The notes below the pieces were generated by a model. The model made no database searches. It saw only the letters and a program-made list of their open reading frames with translations, and was not told the DNA's origin. The position numbers and the translations under genes are program-made. This document shows, piece by piece, positions 1-11,249 of a stretch of 64,000 nt of DNA (position 1 is its first letter; each line of letters begins with the position of its first letter). Origin of the DNA: Zea mays (taxonomy: Eukaryota; Streptophyta; Magnoliopsida; Poales; Poaceae); contig NC_050101.1 of the NCBI RefSeq assembly GCF_902167145.1, positions 116,217,789 to 116,281,788 on the forward strand, given 5' to 3'.

Positions 1-1181
1 GCAAGCCCCCGAGTGTATTTCTCTCAATAGCTCCTGTCCTTCGGCGATGGATATGCATCGTTGGAGAATGCCCGAGGGGCTGCGGTGGTAGAGCTCCTTT
101 TCATCACCCAGCAAGACGAACGACTTGGCGCGCCGCGCCAGTCGCCGAGCTTCGGCTTTGTCGAGGGGGAGCTCTCCTCGGTGGAGATATTGCAGGTACG
201 GGGTCTGCCAGTTTCGATTAGGCGTGACCCCATTCCGCTCTCCCTCGATGCGCAGTGCCTCACCCTCGGTGGCCGAGGGTGCCTCGGGCTGGGCCGAGGC
301 CTCCTCGGGCTCGGGCGTGTCGTCGGTCTTGACGGAGGGTTGATGTATGTCTCTGGAGAAGACGTCCGGGGGAACCACTGTCCACCCCGAGGCTATTTTA
401 GCCAGCTCATCCGCAGTCTCGTTGTACCGTCGAGCGACGTGGTTGAGCTCGAGCCCGTAGAACTTGTCTTCCAGGCGCCGAACCTCGTCACAGTAGGCCT
501 CCATCTTCCGGTCGCGGCAGTGAGAGTTCTTCATGACTTGGTCAATGACAAGCTGCGACTCGCCGCGGGCGTCGAGGCGCCGAACCCCTAGCTCGATGGC
601 GATGTGCAACCCGTTAACCAGAGCCTCGTACTCGGCCACGTTGTTTGACGGTGGGAAATGGAGGCGCAGCACGTAGCGGAGGTGCTTCCCGAGGGGTGAG
701 ATGAATAGCAGGCCCGCACCTGCTCCTGTTTTCATCATCGACCCATCGAAGTACATGGTCCAGAGTTCCGGTTGGATCGGAGCTGTTGGTAGCTGGGTGT
801 CGACCCATTCAGCCACGAAGTCCGCCAAGACTTGGGACTTGATGGCCTTTCGAGGAGCGAACGAGATTGTCTCGCCCATGATCTCCACCGCCCACTTTGC
901 TATCCTACCCGAGGCCTCTCGGCACTGGATGATCTCCCCTAGGGGGAAGGATGACACCACAGTCACCGGATGAGACTCGAAGTAGTGTCGCAACTTTCGC
1001 CGCGTCAGAATTACCGCGTACAATAGCTTCTGAATTTGCGGGTAGCGGATCTTGGTCTCGGATAGCACTTCGCTGATGAAGTAGACCGGCCTCTGGACGA
1101 GTAGTGCATGCCCTTCTTCTCGTCTCTCGACTACGATCGCGGCGCTGACCACCTGAGTGGTTGCGGCTACGTAGATCAAGA
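1..1181 (-). pseudogene. RNase H and start of integrase of left gypsy element
   Basis: From 1181 down to 1 the minus strand is open. It encodes the RT-RNase H connection (YFISEVLSETK, KLRHYFESHPV) and the RNase H domain with YFDGS (about 740-754) and VAEYEALVNGL (about 625-657). A linker rich in E/P/A follows, and then the beginning of the integrase zinc-binding region (LYHRSPSG, then LLREIHSGACG at the window edge). The third catalytic site reads GESQLVIDQ where GDSQLVI is usual, an Asp to Glu change. The remainder lies outside the window. Confidence 0.85.
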
Positions 1182-2889
1182 GGGCTTCTCCCGCAGCGGA
1201 GGCACCAAGATGGGCGCGTTTGAAAGGAGCGCCTTTAAGTTTCCGAGGGCTTCCTTGGCCTCGAGGGTCCAAGTGAAGCGATAGGTCTTCCTTAAGAGGC
1301 AGTACAAGGGTAGGCCTTTTTCGCCGAGGCGCGAGATGAAGCGGCTCAGGGCCGCAAGGCATCCCATGACCCTCTGTACTCCTTTCAATTCTTTGATAGG
1401 CCCCATGTTGGTGATGGCCGCGATTTTCTCCAGGTTGGACTCGATGCCCCGCTCGGAGACGATGAACCCCAGGAGCATGCCTCGGGGGACTCCGAAGACA
1501 CACTTCTCAGGAATGAGTTTCACGCCCTTCGCCCTCAGACACTTGAATGTCGTTTCAAGGTCAGAGAGGAGGTCGGAGGCTTTCCTCGTCTTGACTACGA
1601 TGTCATCGACGTAAGCCTCGACCGTTCAGCCGATGTGCTCTCCGAACACGTGGTTCATGAACCTTTGGTATGTCGCACATGCGTTCCTCAAACCAAATGG
1701 CATAGTAATATAGCATTACATGCCAAAAGGTGTGATGAAAGAAGTCGCGAGCTGGTCAGACTCTTTCATCTTGATTTGGTGATAACCTGAGTAGGCGTCG
1801 AGGAATGTCAGGGTTTCGCACCCAGCGGTGGAATCCACGATTTGATCGATGCGAGGCAGAGGGTAGGGAACCTTCGGGCATGCTTTGTTTCACAAGCACA
1901 GGGTTGGCTAACCATTCGGGATGGAATACCTCTTTGATGAACCCTGCAGCCATCAGCTTTTGGATCTCCTCGCCTATGGCTCTACACTTTTCTTCGTCGA
2001 ATCGGCGCAGAGGCTGCTTCACGAGTCGGGCTCCAGCTCGGATATCCAGCGAGTGCTCGGCGACATCCCTCGGTATGTCGGGCATGTCCGAGGGACTCCA
2101 CGCAAAAACTTCGACGTTCGTGCAGAGAAAGTCGACGAGCACTGCTTCCTATTTGGGGTCGAGCTCGGAGCCGATCCAGACTTGCTTGCAAGCGTCGTTG
2201 CTGGGGTCGAGAGGGACAGACTTGACCGCATCTGCTGGTTTGAAGTTGCCGGCATGGCGCTTCGCATCAGGCACCTCCTTGGAGAGGCACTCTAGGTCAG
2301 CGATGAAGGCCTCGGACTCGACGAGGGCCTCATCGTACTCCACACACTCCACGTCGCATTCGTACGCGTGTCGGTATGTGGATCCGACGGTGATGACCCC
2401 TTTGGGGCTGGGCATCTTGAGCTTGAGGTAGGTGTAGTTGGGGACGGCCATGAACTTGGTGTAGCACGGTCTCCCCAGCACCACGTGGTAGGTTCCTCAG
2501 AACTTGACCACCTCGAACGTGAGGGTTTCCTTTCGGAAGTTGGAGGGAGTCCCGAAGCAGACGGGCAGATCGAGTTGTCCAAGGGGCTGGACGCGCTTCC
2601 TGGGGATGATCCCGTGAAAGGGCGCCGCACCGGCCCGGATCGTGGACAGATCGATTTCCAAGAGCCCGAGGGTCTCAGCGTAGATGATGTTGAGGCTGCT
2701 GCCTCCATCCATGAGGACCTTGGTGAGCCTGACGTTTCCGATGACGGGGTCGACAACGAGCGGGTACTTTCCGGGGCTCGGCACGCAGTCGGGGTGGTCG
2801 CCTTGGTCGAAGGTGATGGGCTTGTCGGACCAGTCTAGGTAGACTGGCGCTGCCACCTTTACCGAGCAGACCTCCCGGCGCTCCTGCTT
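1176..2889 (-). pseudogene. Protease and reverse transcriptase of left gypsy element, broken
   Basis: This continues the gag frame. The aspartic protease motif LMDGGSSLN lies near 2690-2715. RT follows, with palm motif AYVDDIV at about 1602-1613 and the thumb/connection region (KLIPEKCVFGVP, then FISRLGEKGLPLY). Stops interrupt it near 2497 (TGA) and 2149 (TAG). About 50 bp that should encode the KKNGKWRMC segment of RT are missing near 1888, shifting the frame. Another TGA lies near 1626 just before the YVDD motif, and the frame shifts again near 1182. The domain order protease-RT-RNase H-integrase is that of gypsy elements. Confidence 0.85.
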
Positions 2890-4878
2890 GCGGTGTCGAG
2901 CCGAGGCGTTCGACACTCGCCCACCGTAGATCATGAAACAGTCGAGGACCTCAAGGAACTCCTCTGCCTTGTCACCCTCCTTCTTGTCGTTGTCTTGGCC
3001 TTTGCCACCTTCCACCGGGGGCCCAGCCTTATGGAAGTAGCGCCGAAGCATGACACACTCCTCAAGGGTGTGCTTGACGGGACCCTGGTGATAGGGGCAC
3101 GACTCCTTGAGCATCTTGTCGAACAGGTTGGCCCCTTCGGGAGGCTTCCGAGGGTTCCTGTGCTCGGCAGCGGCGACAAGATCTGCGTTGGCGGCGTCGC
3201 GCTTTGCTTGCGACTTCTTCTTGGCCTTCTTCTTCGTGCCGCGCTGGGCGGACGCCTCGGGGACATCTTCTTGCTGGCGTCCCTGAGGCTGCTTGTCCTT
3301 GCGGAAGATGGCCTCGACTGCCTCCTGACCAGAGGCGAACTTGATGGCGATGTCCATCAACTCGCTCGCCTTGGTGGGAGTCTTGCGACCCAGTTTGGTC
3401 ACCAGGTCGCGACAAGTGGTGCCGGCGAGGAACGCCCCGATGACATCCGAGTAGGTGATGTTGGGCAGCTTGGTGCGCTGCTTCGAAAATCGTCGGATGT
3501 ACTCCCGCAAGGACTCTCCTGGCCGCTGGCGGCAGCTTCGGAGATCCCAGGAGTTCCCAGGGCGCACGTACGTGCCCTGGAAGTTTCCAGCGAAGGCTTT
3601 GACCAGATCGTCCTAGTTGGAGATCTGTGCAGGAGGCAGATGCTCCAGCCAGGCTCGGGCGGCGTCGGAGAGGAACAGGGGGAGGTTGCGGATGATGAGG
3701 TTGTCATCGTCCGTTCCACCTAGCTGGCAGGCCAGCCGGTAGTCCGCAAGCCACAGTTCCGGCCTTGTTTCCCCCGAGTACTTGGTGATGGTAGTCGGGG
3801 CTCGGAACCGGGTCGGGAACGGCGCCCGTCGTATGGCACGGCTGAAGGCTTGCGGACCAGGTGGTTCGAGCGAGGGGCTCCGATCCTCCCCACTGTCGTA
3901 GCGTCCCCCACGCCTGGGGTGATAGCCTCGGCGCACCTTCTCGTCGAGGCGGGCTCGACGGTCGCGGCGGTGGTGCCCGTTGCCGAGGCGACCCGAGGCT
4001 GCAGGCGTCGCGTCCCGCGTGCGCCCAGTGTGGACCGAGGCCTCCCACATAAATCAGGAATTTGCTGCACGATGCTCCGGGGGGCACCCTTGCCTTCGGG
4101 AGGCAGAGTTCTCGGCCCGTCGGACCGCGACATCCTCCAGGAGATTCTTGAGTTCTCTCTGGATACACCGCCCCTCGGTGGTGGATGGCTCCGGCATCGC
4201 TCGGAGTAGAATTGCCGCTGCAGCCAGGTTCTGGCCGACCCCACTAGAAGCCGGGGGCAGCCTTGCCCTGGCATCGTCAGTGATACGGTGCTGGACGTCC
4301 TGGGCCTGATGACGCGCTTCTCCGGCCAGTGCTCGGCCTGCCCACTCCTGCTCGATGTTTTGCCGGAGCTGCACAAGTTGTCCTGCTTCCTCGTCGAGCT
4401 TGGCCTGCATCTCGCGGATTTGCTCGAGCTGTGTGTCCTGACCCCCTGCAGGGACTGGGACCACAGCTAGCTCCCGCAGGATGTCAATGCGAGGCGCAGG
4501 CCCAGGGGGATCGTCATCCTCTGGCATACCAAGGTGGTTGCCTTCGTCGTGACCCCCTAGATCGACGTGGAAACATTCGCGACTTGGGCCACAACCCTCG
4601 TCGTCAAGGCTGTGGCCATCATCGGAGCAATCGGGGAGGCAGTAGTCACATGCGGTCATGAAGTCTCGCATGGCACTGGGATTACCGAGCCCGGAGAAAT
4701 CCCAACCAGAGTCGGGCTCATCCTCTTCCTCGGAACCCAGGGGCTCGTAGGTCGAGACGGCCGTCAGTCGGTCCCAGGTTGACCACATATGGTACCCCGG
4801 AAGGTTAGGATATGCCTTTATGAAAGCGCTCACCGAAGCGGGGTCGCTTGGTGGATCGAAGCTGAATCTAAAAGGCAC
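2890..4878 (-). pseudogene. gag of left gypsy element, broken
   Basis: Gag forms the virus-like particle shell. The frame opens at 4878 (MPFRFSFDPP...) and has an acidic N-terminal part and a Q/E-rich helical stretch. The central capsid-like domain follows (FRAPTTITKYSGETRPELWL, then AARAWLEHLPP), then a lysine-rich segment and a zinc-knuckle-like C-x2-H-x5-H-x5-C region (CPYHQGPVKHTLEEC, around 3051-3105). One frame is shared throughout, but in-frame stops occur at about 4054 (TGA) and 3613-3615 (TAG where a Trp codon is expected). The copy is therefore non-functional unless both stops are read through. Confidence 0.85.
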
Positions 4879-5435
4879 AGGGTGGAAAACGGACGGTATC
4901 TCTCGATCGATGGACGGTGACGAAGTCGCGTCGGGGACGGACTACACTGTTATCTCAGGTACAAGGCTAACGCCCAGCAAGTCCTCCGCGAGAGTGACGG
5001 CGTCATTTGTCCGCTTGGGGTTGGCACGTTGCGGGGAAACGACACTCGTCGTTGTCTCAGGCGCGAGGTCATCGCCCGACACGTCCCCCGCCGGGGTGTC
5101 GGCATCGTCGACTCGCTCGACAGCCGATGAGGTGCTGCCTCCTGCCTAGCCACGGTTGCCCCGCCTCCTCCTCCTGCGGCGAGGAAGGCGACGGGACAAA
5201 CCCGGATGCTGCTCTTCCGCCACGGGGGGAAGACGTCGCCGAGTCCGCCGCCGCCGGGCGGGCTGACGACCATCGTTGTCGCTGTCACGCTGCGGGGGAA
5301 GGAGTACCATGTCGTAGTTGCCGTCGAAGGACATGAACTCGAGACTCCCAAAATAGAGCAGCGTCCCGGGCTGAAGAGGTTGCTGGAGACTACCCATCTG
5401 GAACTCAACGGGAAGTTGTTCATCAACACGCAGCA

Positions 5436-5457
5436 GGCCCGTACCTGGCGTGCCAAC
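5436..5457 (-). other. Primer binding site region of the left gypsy element
   Basis: Directly inside the LTR end the minus strand reads GTTGGCACGCCAGGTACGGG. This TTGGCNCGCCAGGTA pattern is the usual position and form of the tRNA primer site in RIRE2-like gypsy elements. I did not assign the tRNA. Confidence 0.55.
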
Positions 5458-6859
5458 TGTCGACGTTTCGACCCCGGGGGGTCCCTGGACCGACGAGTAA
5501 AATTGTCGCTGCGTGTCCTAGCCCAGATGGGTTGGCGCGAGATGGAACACAAGGGGGGAAAACAGTGGCTCGTGTTATCCTGCGCCAGAGGGGGTGCGCT
5601 TGCAGTAGTGGTTACAAGCGTTCGCGAGGGAGAGAGAGAGAGAGCGAGCCTGTTCGTCAGCCCGTCCTCCCGCACGACCACCCTCCCGCATGAGGGCCCT
5701 GGACCTTCCTTTTATAGATGCAAGGAGAAGGTCCAGGTGTACAATGGGGGTGTAGCTATGCGCTAACGTGTCCGGCAGAGCGGCGCCAGAACCCTGTGTA
5801 CATGCTAACGTGGCTGTCGGAGAGGTGCTAGAGCCCTGTGCACGTGGTGTCGTGGCCGTCGGAGGAGCGCTTGAGCCCTGTAGAAGCACAGCTGTCGGGG
5901 CTGCTGGGACCTTGCTGACGTCTCCTTGCTTCCGTAGGGGGCTGAGAACCGCTGTCGTCATGGACGCACGCGGGGATCCATCATTACTTGTTATCGGGGC
6001 GAGCCTGGATGGGACGCCGGTCTTATTCCCCCGTAGCCTGAGCCAGCTAGGGGTAGGATAATGATGTATCCCCCGTGGCGCGGTCAGTCCGAGCCCAAGG
6101 TCGGGCGAGGTGGAGACTCCTCCTGAGGCCGAGGCTGGGGTCGGGCGAGGACGCGATTCCTCCCAAAGTCGAGGTTGAGGCCGAGCCCTGGGGTCGGGCG
6201 AGGCGGAGACCACCTTCCGAGGTCGAGGTTGAGGCCGAGCCCTAGGGTCGGGCGAGACGGAGACCACCTTGCGAGGCCGAGGCGGGGGCCGAGCCCTGGG
6301 GTCGGGCGAGACGGAGACCTCCTCCTGAGGCCGAGGCCCAAGGTCGGGCGAGGCGGAGCTTCCTGTTGTGCCTGAGGCTGTACTCAGCTGCTGTCAGCCT
6401 CACCCTGGCGGGTGGCACATCAGTCAGAGAGGGGCGAGCGGCGCTGTTTTCCTGTCAGGTCGCGGAAGGGCGAAGTGACTGCGGTCACTTCGACCTTGCC
6501 GACTGAGGCACGTGTATCAGGATAAGGTGTCAGGCGATCCTCGCATTGAATGCGCCTGCGATACGGTCGGTTGGTGAGGCGATTTGGCCAAGGTTGCTTC
6601 ACAACGAAGCCTGCCCGAGCTGGGGTTCGGACGAGACAAGGGTGCGCCCGTCGCTTGAGGAGGCCCTCGGGTGAGGCGTGAATTCGCCTGGGACTACTGT
6701 TCCCGCCCGAGGCTGGGCTCGGGCGAGGCGAGATCACGTCCCTTGAGTAGACGAAGCCTTGACCTTAATTGCGTCCATCAGTCTTTGCAGCTTGTGCTGA
6801 TGGTGGTTACCAGCCATGTTTAGGAGTGTTGAGGGTACCCCTAATTACGGTACCCGACA
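5458..6859 (-). repeat. 5' LTR of the left gypsy element
   Basis: 1402 bp. On the minus strand it starts TGTCGGGTACC and ends GTCGACA, giving short inverted ends TGTCG/CGACA. Its centre (about 6080-6350) is a run of imperfect direct repeats built on gaggccgag...gggtcgggcgaggcgga. A TATA-like sequence (minus CTATAAAAGG, plus about 5708-5717) lies 250 bp before the LTR end, as expected for the retroelement promoter. The partner LTR is outside the window, so divergence cannot be measured. Confidence 0.8.
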
Positions 6860-6954
6860 AGTAGTGATACACATATGCACATACATATTATCACATACAT
6901 TACTGTGGTTTTCTGGATTGAATTAAAACTAAAAAGGCCTATTTATCTAACACC

Positions 6955-7436
6955 AAGCGCCAGCCTGTCGTCTCTTGCTCCAGCGCTGAGGCCGAGTACC
7001 GCGCTGTGCCCAACGATGTGGGCGAGGCCTCCTGGCTACGCCAGCTTCTCTAGGAGCTCCACAGCCCCTCTAGTGTGTCGTCCTCGTCTACTGCGACAAC
7101 GTCAGCGCGGTCTATCTCTCCACTAATTCCGTGGACCATCAGCGCACGAAGCACGTGCAGATCGACATGTACTTCGTCCGCGAGCGTGTCGTCGTCGGTG
7201 ACGTTCGGGTTCTCAGCGTCCCACCACGCTGCAGTTCGCCGATATCTTCACTAAGGCGCTACTATCGAGAGTTTCGTTTTAGTCTCAACATCTGTATAGG
7301 TTAGAGTGAGATTGTGTGGGTGTTAGAGTGTTGTTTACGTCACTGTATATATCTGTGTTGTATTGGATCTTGACCTACAATACTTAGCTATATATACACT
7401 CCATACCTTGATTAGGATTAAGGTTTCCCATTCCAA
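6955..7436 (+). pseudogene. Ty1/copia relic: RNase H end plus probable 3' LTR
   Basis: The plus strand encodes the C-terminal RNase H of a copia polyprotein in broken frames: SCSSAEAEYRAV near 6970-7005, a TAG stop, a frameshift near 7075, then VYCDNVSAVYLST, HQRTKHVQIDMYFVRERV and QFADIFTKAL. About 50 bp after the end a TGTTAGAGTG sequence (7321) begins what is probably a short LTR ending near 7436. The 5' part is missing and upstream DNA is occupied by the gypsy element. This is an old, dead fragment. The LTR right boundary is uncertain. Confidence 0.65.
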
Positions 7437-8788
7437 CTAGCGGAAGCTGGTGGTGGCGCATTGTCACGGCCAGCAACGCGGGGCTGATGAAGCTGAAGCC
7501 CAATAGGAGGGCCGGAACGACAGTGAAGCACATAACTAGAAGCTAGGCGTATTTTTGTAATAGGAGACGTACTGTGTGGAACCCATGTACCAGGATATCG
7601 TCGGGCATATTTTTTGAACGAAGATATCGTCGGGCATATGAGCCGTGACTGTTAGCGTCTCGTCAGCGCAGAGAGGAGAAGAGAAGAATCGGGATGCGTG
7701 GAGAAGAAGAATAGTGTAGCGACGAGGGGAAATGTGTTACGTAAGTATCTGTTCTTCGATGCGTTACAACCTCTCGTTCATTTATCTCTCTTATACTCCC
7801 GTGACAACGGTCCAGTCCAATCCCCTGACACGATCACTCGGACCCATTAACTCGAACGTTGGTACGCTCTGACTTCTCCTGTTAACGCCCCTGTTCACAT
7901 CCCTAGTTCTCTTTTTCAGGTGTCGTTGTCACATGCGTTGCCTGCTTTGGCTGCTTCGTGTGTAGCATGACTAACAGTGACTGGACTCTAAGCACGATTC
8001 ACCCACCATCTGGAAATAGAAGAGCAGTAGAGGACGCACCTGGCAGCCCTCCGGCTGTCACAGCGTGCCCTCGCCATCGCCGCCTCGCTCTCCGGCGATC
8101 CACTGCGCTGGCTCACGTCTGACGAAGGCGCGTTGGGGCAACGGGTCGTCACACGCATGTAGTGGTCGATCGCCGGCGACGGCGAGAGGAAAACGGATGC
8201 ATCAGCCGAGACGCGAGGAGCGCCGCCGTCCACGCGGCAAGCTTCCTCATGTTGGTCTCATACTCCCTGTCCTCCTCGTTCCCCGATTCCCGCTTACCGC
8301 CATCTCCGCAACCGCCGCCGGCATGGTGTCCTCGCCGCGGATTGGGGCCTCCGCCGCCACGTACGGTAACCATAGCCGCGCAGCCAAACTCCGCTGATCC
8401 GAAGCCGATCGCCGCCGCTCACCGGAAAAAAAATTCGCGAGGAAATCGAGAATTATCCTTTTATTTATTATTAACAGCGCTGAGCCGAGAAAGTGGCAGC
8501 CACTGCAGTCAGTGGATCTCAATCCGCAAAATTGGCGTACTTTTTTCTTTGCTTTCAATGCACTGATTGAGTCGACCATCCATATGAACAGTTGATACGA
8601 TTGGTTATCATTCTCCTTTCTGCCAGTCTCCATCAGCTGCGTGTCTTTTCTTTTAACCAAAGCATAAAGTTGTCGGCATTAAATAATTGATGACAATAAC
8701 AAGGCGTTCATGAATCACGAGGTTTCAACCCTACACTACAGTTGAACAAACCTTTTGCTCAACTAACCAAGAAATGGCATCCTCTGTG
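7437..8788. other. Intergenic DNA, no gene recognised
   Basis: I find no convincing coding region. A 17-base direct repeat (gatatcgtcgggcatat) occurs at 7593 and 7623. The stretch 8060-8400 is GC-rich with overlapping short open frames on both strands but has no recognisable protein domain. The end next to 8788 should contain the 3' UTR of the amino acid transporter, which is transcribed leftward. Confidence 0.5.
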
Positions 8789-10579
8789 TCACACCGGCAT
8801 TATCTTCCTCTGCTCCACGCCGTCGGTGGCAGCGTCGGGCGCCGATGTCGTCTGACCTTCAGAGTGCACCATGTCATAGGTGGCGTGCACGCTGAAGAGC
8901 ACGTAGTACACAAGCATCGCCGCCGTGCAGATGCCAAAGCGCATGTAGGCGAGGGAGCCGAGAGAGCCCATAAGGAAGAGGTTTGTGGCGACGGACATGG
9001 CCGGCAGCCACGGCATGAGCGGCGCGCCGTATACCCTGGGCGCGCGCTGCTGCTCCGCGAATAGCGCCAGCCCCGCCGTGCCGGCCGCCCACAAGGCGCC
9101 GAACGCTACGTACCCGGGCCACCGAGCAGCGTAGCCCGAGTTGTAGTACACGGACAGCCCGATGGACGACAGCACGATCAGCGCCAGGAAGCCGACGAAG
9201 GTGCGGGCCTGCGCGGGGGACGTGGTGCCCGCGACGTAGTATCGTCGGACGAGGAGCGCCACGGCGACGAGCGCGAAGATGAAGAGCGTGCTGATGGAGG
9301 AGACGGACGCCAGCACGTCGAGGCTGGAGAAGAGCGCGACGCAGGCGGCGCCGAGCGTGACGGCGATGGTGGCGTAGATGGGCGTGCCGGTCCTGGGGTG
9401 CACGAGCGCGAAGTAGGGCGGGATCATGTGCGTGCGCGCGATCTGCGTGGTGTAGCGCGCCTGGCCGAGCGCGCCGACGAGGAGGCCGCTCGTCATGCCC
9501 TTGAGCGCGCCGAGCGCCACGACGTAGCGCGCCCACTTCATCCCGGCCGCCGCGAACGCCACCGAGTAGGCCGCGTTGGCGTCAATGTCGCTGTAGCGCT
9601 GCATCCCCACGAGCGCGAGGGACATGGCGCAGTAGACGAGGGTGATGGCGGACATGGACGAGATGAGGCCCAGCGGCACGTCGCGGCCGGGGTTCTTGGT
9701 CTCCTCGGCCATGGTGGCCACCATGTCGAATCCCGTGTAGGACCAGTACACGACGGCCGCCGCGCGGAAGACGCCCGCGGCGCCGAAGGGGAAGAATGAC
9801 GGCGCGAGGTTGGCTGGCTCGAAGTGCGAGAACCCCGCGGCCAGCACGAACGCGATGATGGCGATGCCGACCGCGGACGCCACCGAGTTGACGGTGGAGG
9901 TGAGGCGCGCGCCGGACACGGCGAGCGCGGAAGTGGCGCACAGCACGACGACGGCGATCGGGTCCAGCAGATTGAAGCCGTCGGCGAGCGCGGGGACGTG
10001 GATGCGGAGCGCGTCGCTGTCGCGGCCGATGAGCGCCGCGAGGTACGACGTCCAGGACCGGCCCAGGCCGGCCGCGCCCACCACGGCCTCGAGCAGGATG
10101 TTCCCGGCGGCGATGAACGCGGCCAGGTCCCCGAGCTCGACGCGCAGGTACGAGAACGAGCCGCCAGCCGACGGGATCTCGCCGGCGAGCTCCGCGTAGC
10201 AGAAGGACGAGAGCAGCGCCGAGAAGCCCGCGGCGGCGTAGGCCAGCGGGATGGCCGGGCCGGCGTCGAACCGCGCCTCCTGGCCGGTGAGCACGAAGAC
10301 GCCCGAGCCGACGACGGAGCCGAATCCGAGGAAGGCGAGATCCACCCACGACAGGCACCGCCGGAGGGGATTCTCGCTCTGGGCGAGCAGCGTCCCCGCC
10401 TCGACGGCCTCGGAGGAGCGACTCGTGACGCGGTCGCGCAGCCGTGGCCCAGTGGACAAGAGCGCGCCGCCGTACGCGCGCCAGCTCTGGAACGAGGGCT
10501 CCGGGAAAAAGTCGGCTTTGCTCCACCGCCAGTACCCGTGGCCCGCCGCCGGCTCGCCCCCCATCGCTGTCGACGTCAT
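8789..10579 (-). CDS. Cationic amino acid transporter (CAT6/CAT7-like), intact
   Basis: 596 residues in one uninterrupted exon. This is a member of the APC superfamily plant CAT family, membrane permeases that move cationic and related amino acids, usually at the plasma membrane or tonoplast. A hydrophilic N-terminus of about 75 residues is followed by some 14 hydrophobic segments. Recognisable motifs are GFGSVVGSGVFVLTGQEA (first membrane helix, substrate site), SAGGSFSYLRVELGD, RSWTSYLA, the signature YTGFDMVATMAEETKNPGRD, GALKGMTSGLLVGALGQARY and LLVRRYYV. The spacing and the phrases YWSYTGFDM and FALVHPRTGTPI look closer to Arabidopsis CAT6/7 than to CAT1/5/8. Length fits the family. A second in-frame Met at residue 6 is an alternative start. 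Very high GC, as is common for grass single-exon genes. Substrate is not deducible from sequence alone. Confidence 0.93.
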   Translation of the reverse strand: MTSTAMGGEPAAGHGYWRWSKADFFPEPSFQSWRAYGGALLSTGPRLRDRVTSRSSEAVEAGTLLAQSENPLRRCLSWVDLAFLGFGSVVGSGVFVLTGQEARFDAGPAIPLAYAAAGFSALLSSFCYAELAGEIPSAGGSFSYLRVELGDLAAFIAAGNILLEAVVGAAGLGRSWTSYLAALIGRDSDALRIHVPALADGFNLLDPIAVVVLCATSALAVSGARLTSTVNSVASAVGIAIIAFVLAAGFSHFEPANLAPSFFPFGAAGVFRAAAVVYWSYTGFDMVATMAEETKNPGRDVPLGLISSMSAITLVYCAMSLALVGMQRYSDIDANAAYSVAFAAAGMKWARYVVALGALKGMTSGLLVGALGQARYTTQIARTHMIPPYFALVHPRTGTPIYATIAVTLGAACVALFSSLDVLASVSSISTLFIFALVAVALLVRRYYVAGTTSPAQARTFVGFLALIVLSSIGLSVYYNSGYAARWPGYVAFGALWAAGTAGLALFAEQQRAPRVYGAPLMPWLPAMSVATNLFLMGSLGSLAYMRFGICTAAMLVYYVLFSVHATYDMVHSEGQTTSAPDAATDGVEQRKIMPV

Positions 10580-10768
10580 CGCGGATGTGTTTTAGCTAAC
10601 ACGATCTATAATTTCTGCTGGCACAAGGATTTATTTGTTGGATTTTTAGAGAAATAATGGGACGAGTTGGGCGAAGGCCCGTGGACAGATCTGTTAGGCT
10701 TGATCTTATTTAAAATTTAAACTCGGCCCGTGTTGGACTCCACTAACACGATTTCCACGCGAAGTGTA
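10580..10768 (-). promoter_or_regulatory. Proximal upstream region of the CAT gene
   Basis: This AT-richer stretch lies between the CAT start codon and the first upstream MITE copy. A weak TATA-like element (minus TTATAGATCG, plus about 10604-10613) sits only about 30 bases from the ATG, so it is not a convincing core promoter. No clear TATA box is visible. The gene may use a TATA-less promoter or start further upstream. Confidence 0.3.
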
Positions 10769-10901
10769 GGCTCGGTTATTTCTATTTCATACGGATCGAA
10801 TGTGATTAGAAAAAAAATATGTTTTTTTAACTTATTTAAAATTTAAACTTACTAAATTGTACTCAATCTATATAAAAATTGAGAGTAAAATAAATAAGCC
10901 C
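10769..10901. repeat. Degenerate hAT-type MITE, copy 1 (CAT upstream)
   Basis: The ends are imperfect inverted repeats (left tgtaggctcggttatt, right aaataagccctaca). The interior (tatttcatacggat...gattagaaaaa...ttaaacttactaaattg...actcaatc) aligns by eye with the better-preserved element at 11250-11384, so both belong to one family. Such elements have no coding capacity. Confidence 0.5.
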
Positions 10902-11249
10902 TACAGAAATTAGGGGCGTGACCGCGTGACGACGCACGAATTAACATCCGCCATACGCCCATACCTTGGGAATTGGGATCTGAGCGGAGGATACTCTTTG
11001 CGAAGCGAACACATGGCTGAGAGAAAAATCCAACGATGCGAGCTGCACTTATGGGGCGTGTTATTGCAGCGGGCCTTAATTGGGCTGCACCGAGCGGCTA
11101 TGCTGTGCACCTTGCCTCAGACCAACTTCCCAAACAGCCACGCTAAGTAGAAGCGAGTAGGCAGTTGGGAACAGCTGATGTAACCGAACGTGGCTGGCAA
11201 TGCCCACTAATCCACTATCCTGATTCTTCGTTGGGGAATTCTTCTCTTA

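Larger units (their letters stand above)
1..6859 (-). mobile_element. Gypsy LTR retrotransposon (RIRE2/Tat-like), 5' part, truncated by window edge
   Basis: Read on the minus strand this is a 5' LTR (5458-6859), a leader, gag, protease, reverse transcriptase, RNase H and the start of the integrase zinc-binding region at position 1. The rest of integrase and the 3' LTR lie left of the window. The LTR ends are TGTCG...CGACA, and the base run just outside (agtag, 6860-6864) would be one target-site copy. Gag to RT keeps one reading frame broken by several stops. A deletion and a frameshift follow, so the copy is dead. The RT/RNase H sequence style and the very GC-rich LTR full of cgaggc/gggtcgggcgag repeats resemble maize Flip/Xilon-type elements, but the family name is not verified. 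Confidence 0.9.

Noticed and set aside
61..591. Plus-strand open frames in the first 5.7 kb
   Set aside because: They are complementary to the gypsy gag-pol frame on the minus strand, which shows real protease, RT and RNase H motifs; the plus frames show none.
8065..8400. Possible gene exon in GC-rich DNA left of the transporter gene
   Set aside because: Open frames on both strands are short, compositionally biased and contain no recognisable domain.
9398..10657. Long plus-strand and alternative minus-strand frames across the transporter gene
   Set aside because: High GC keeps all frames open. Only the 596-codon minus frame has a transporter sequence; the others are Arg/Ala-rich low-complexity.
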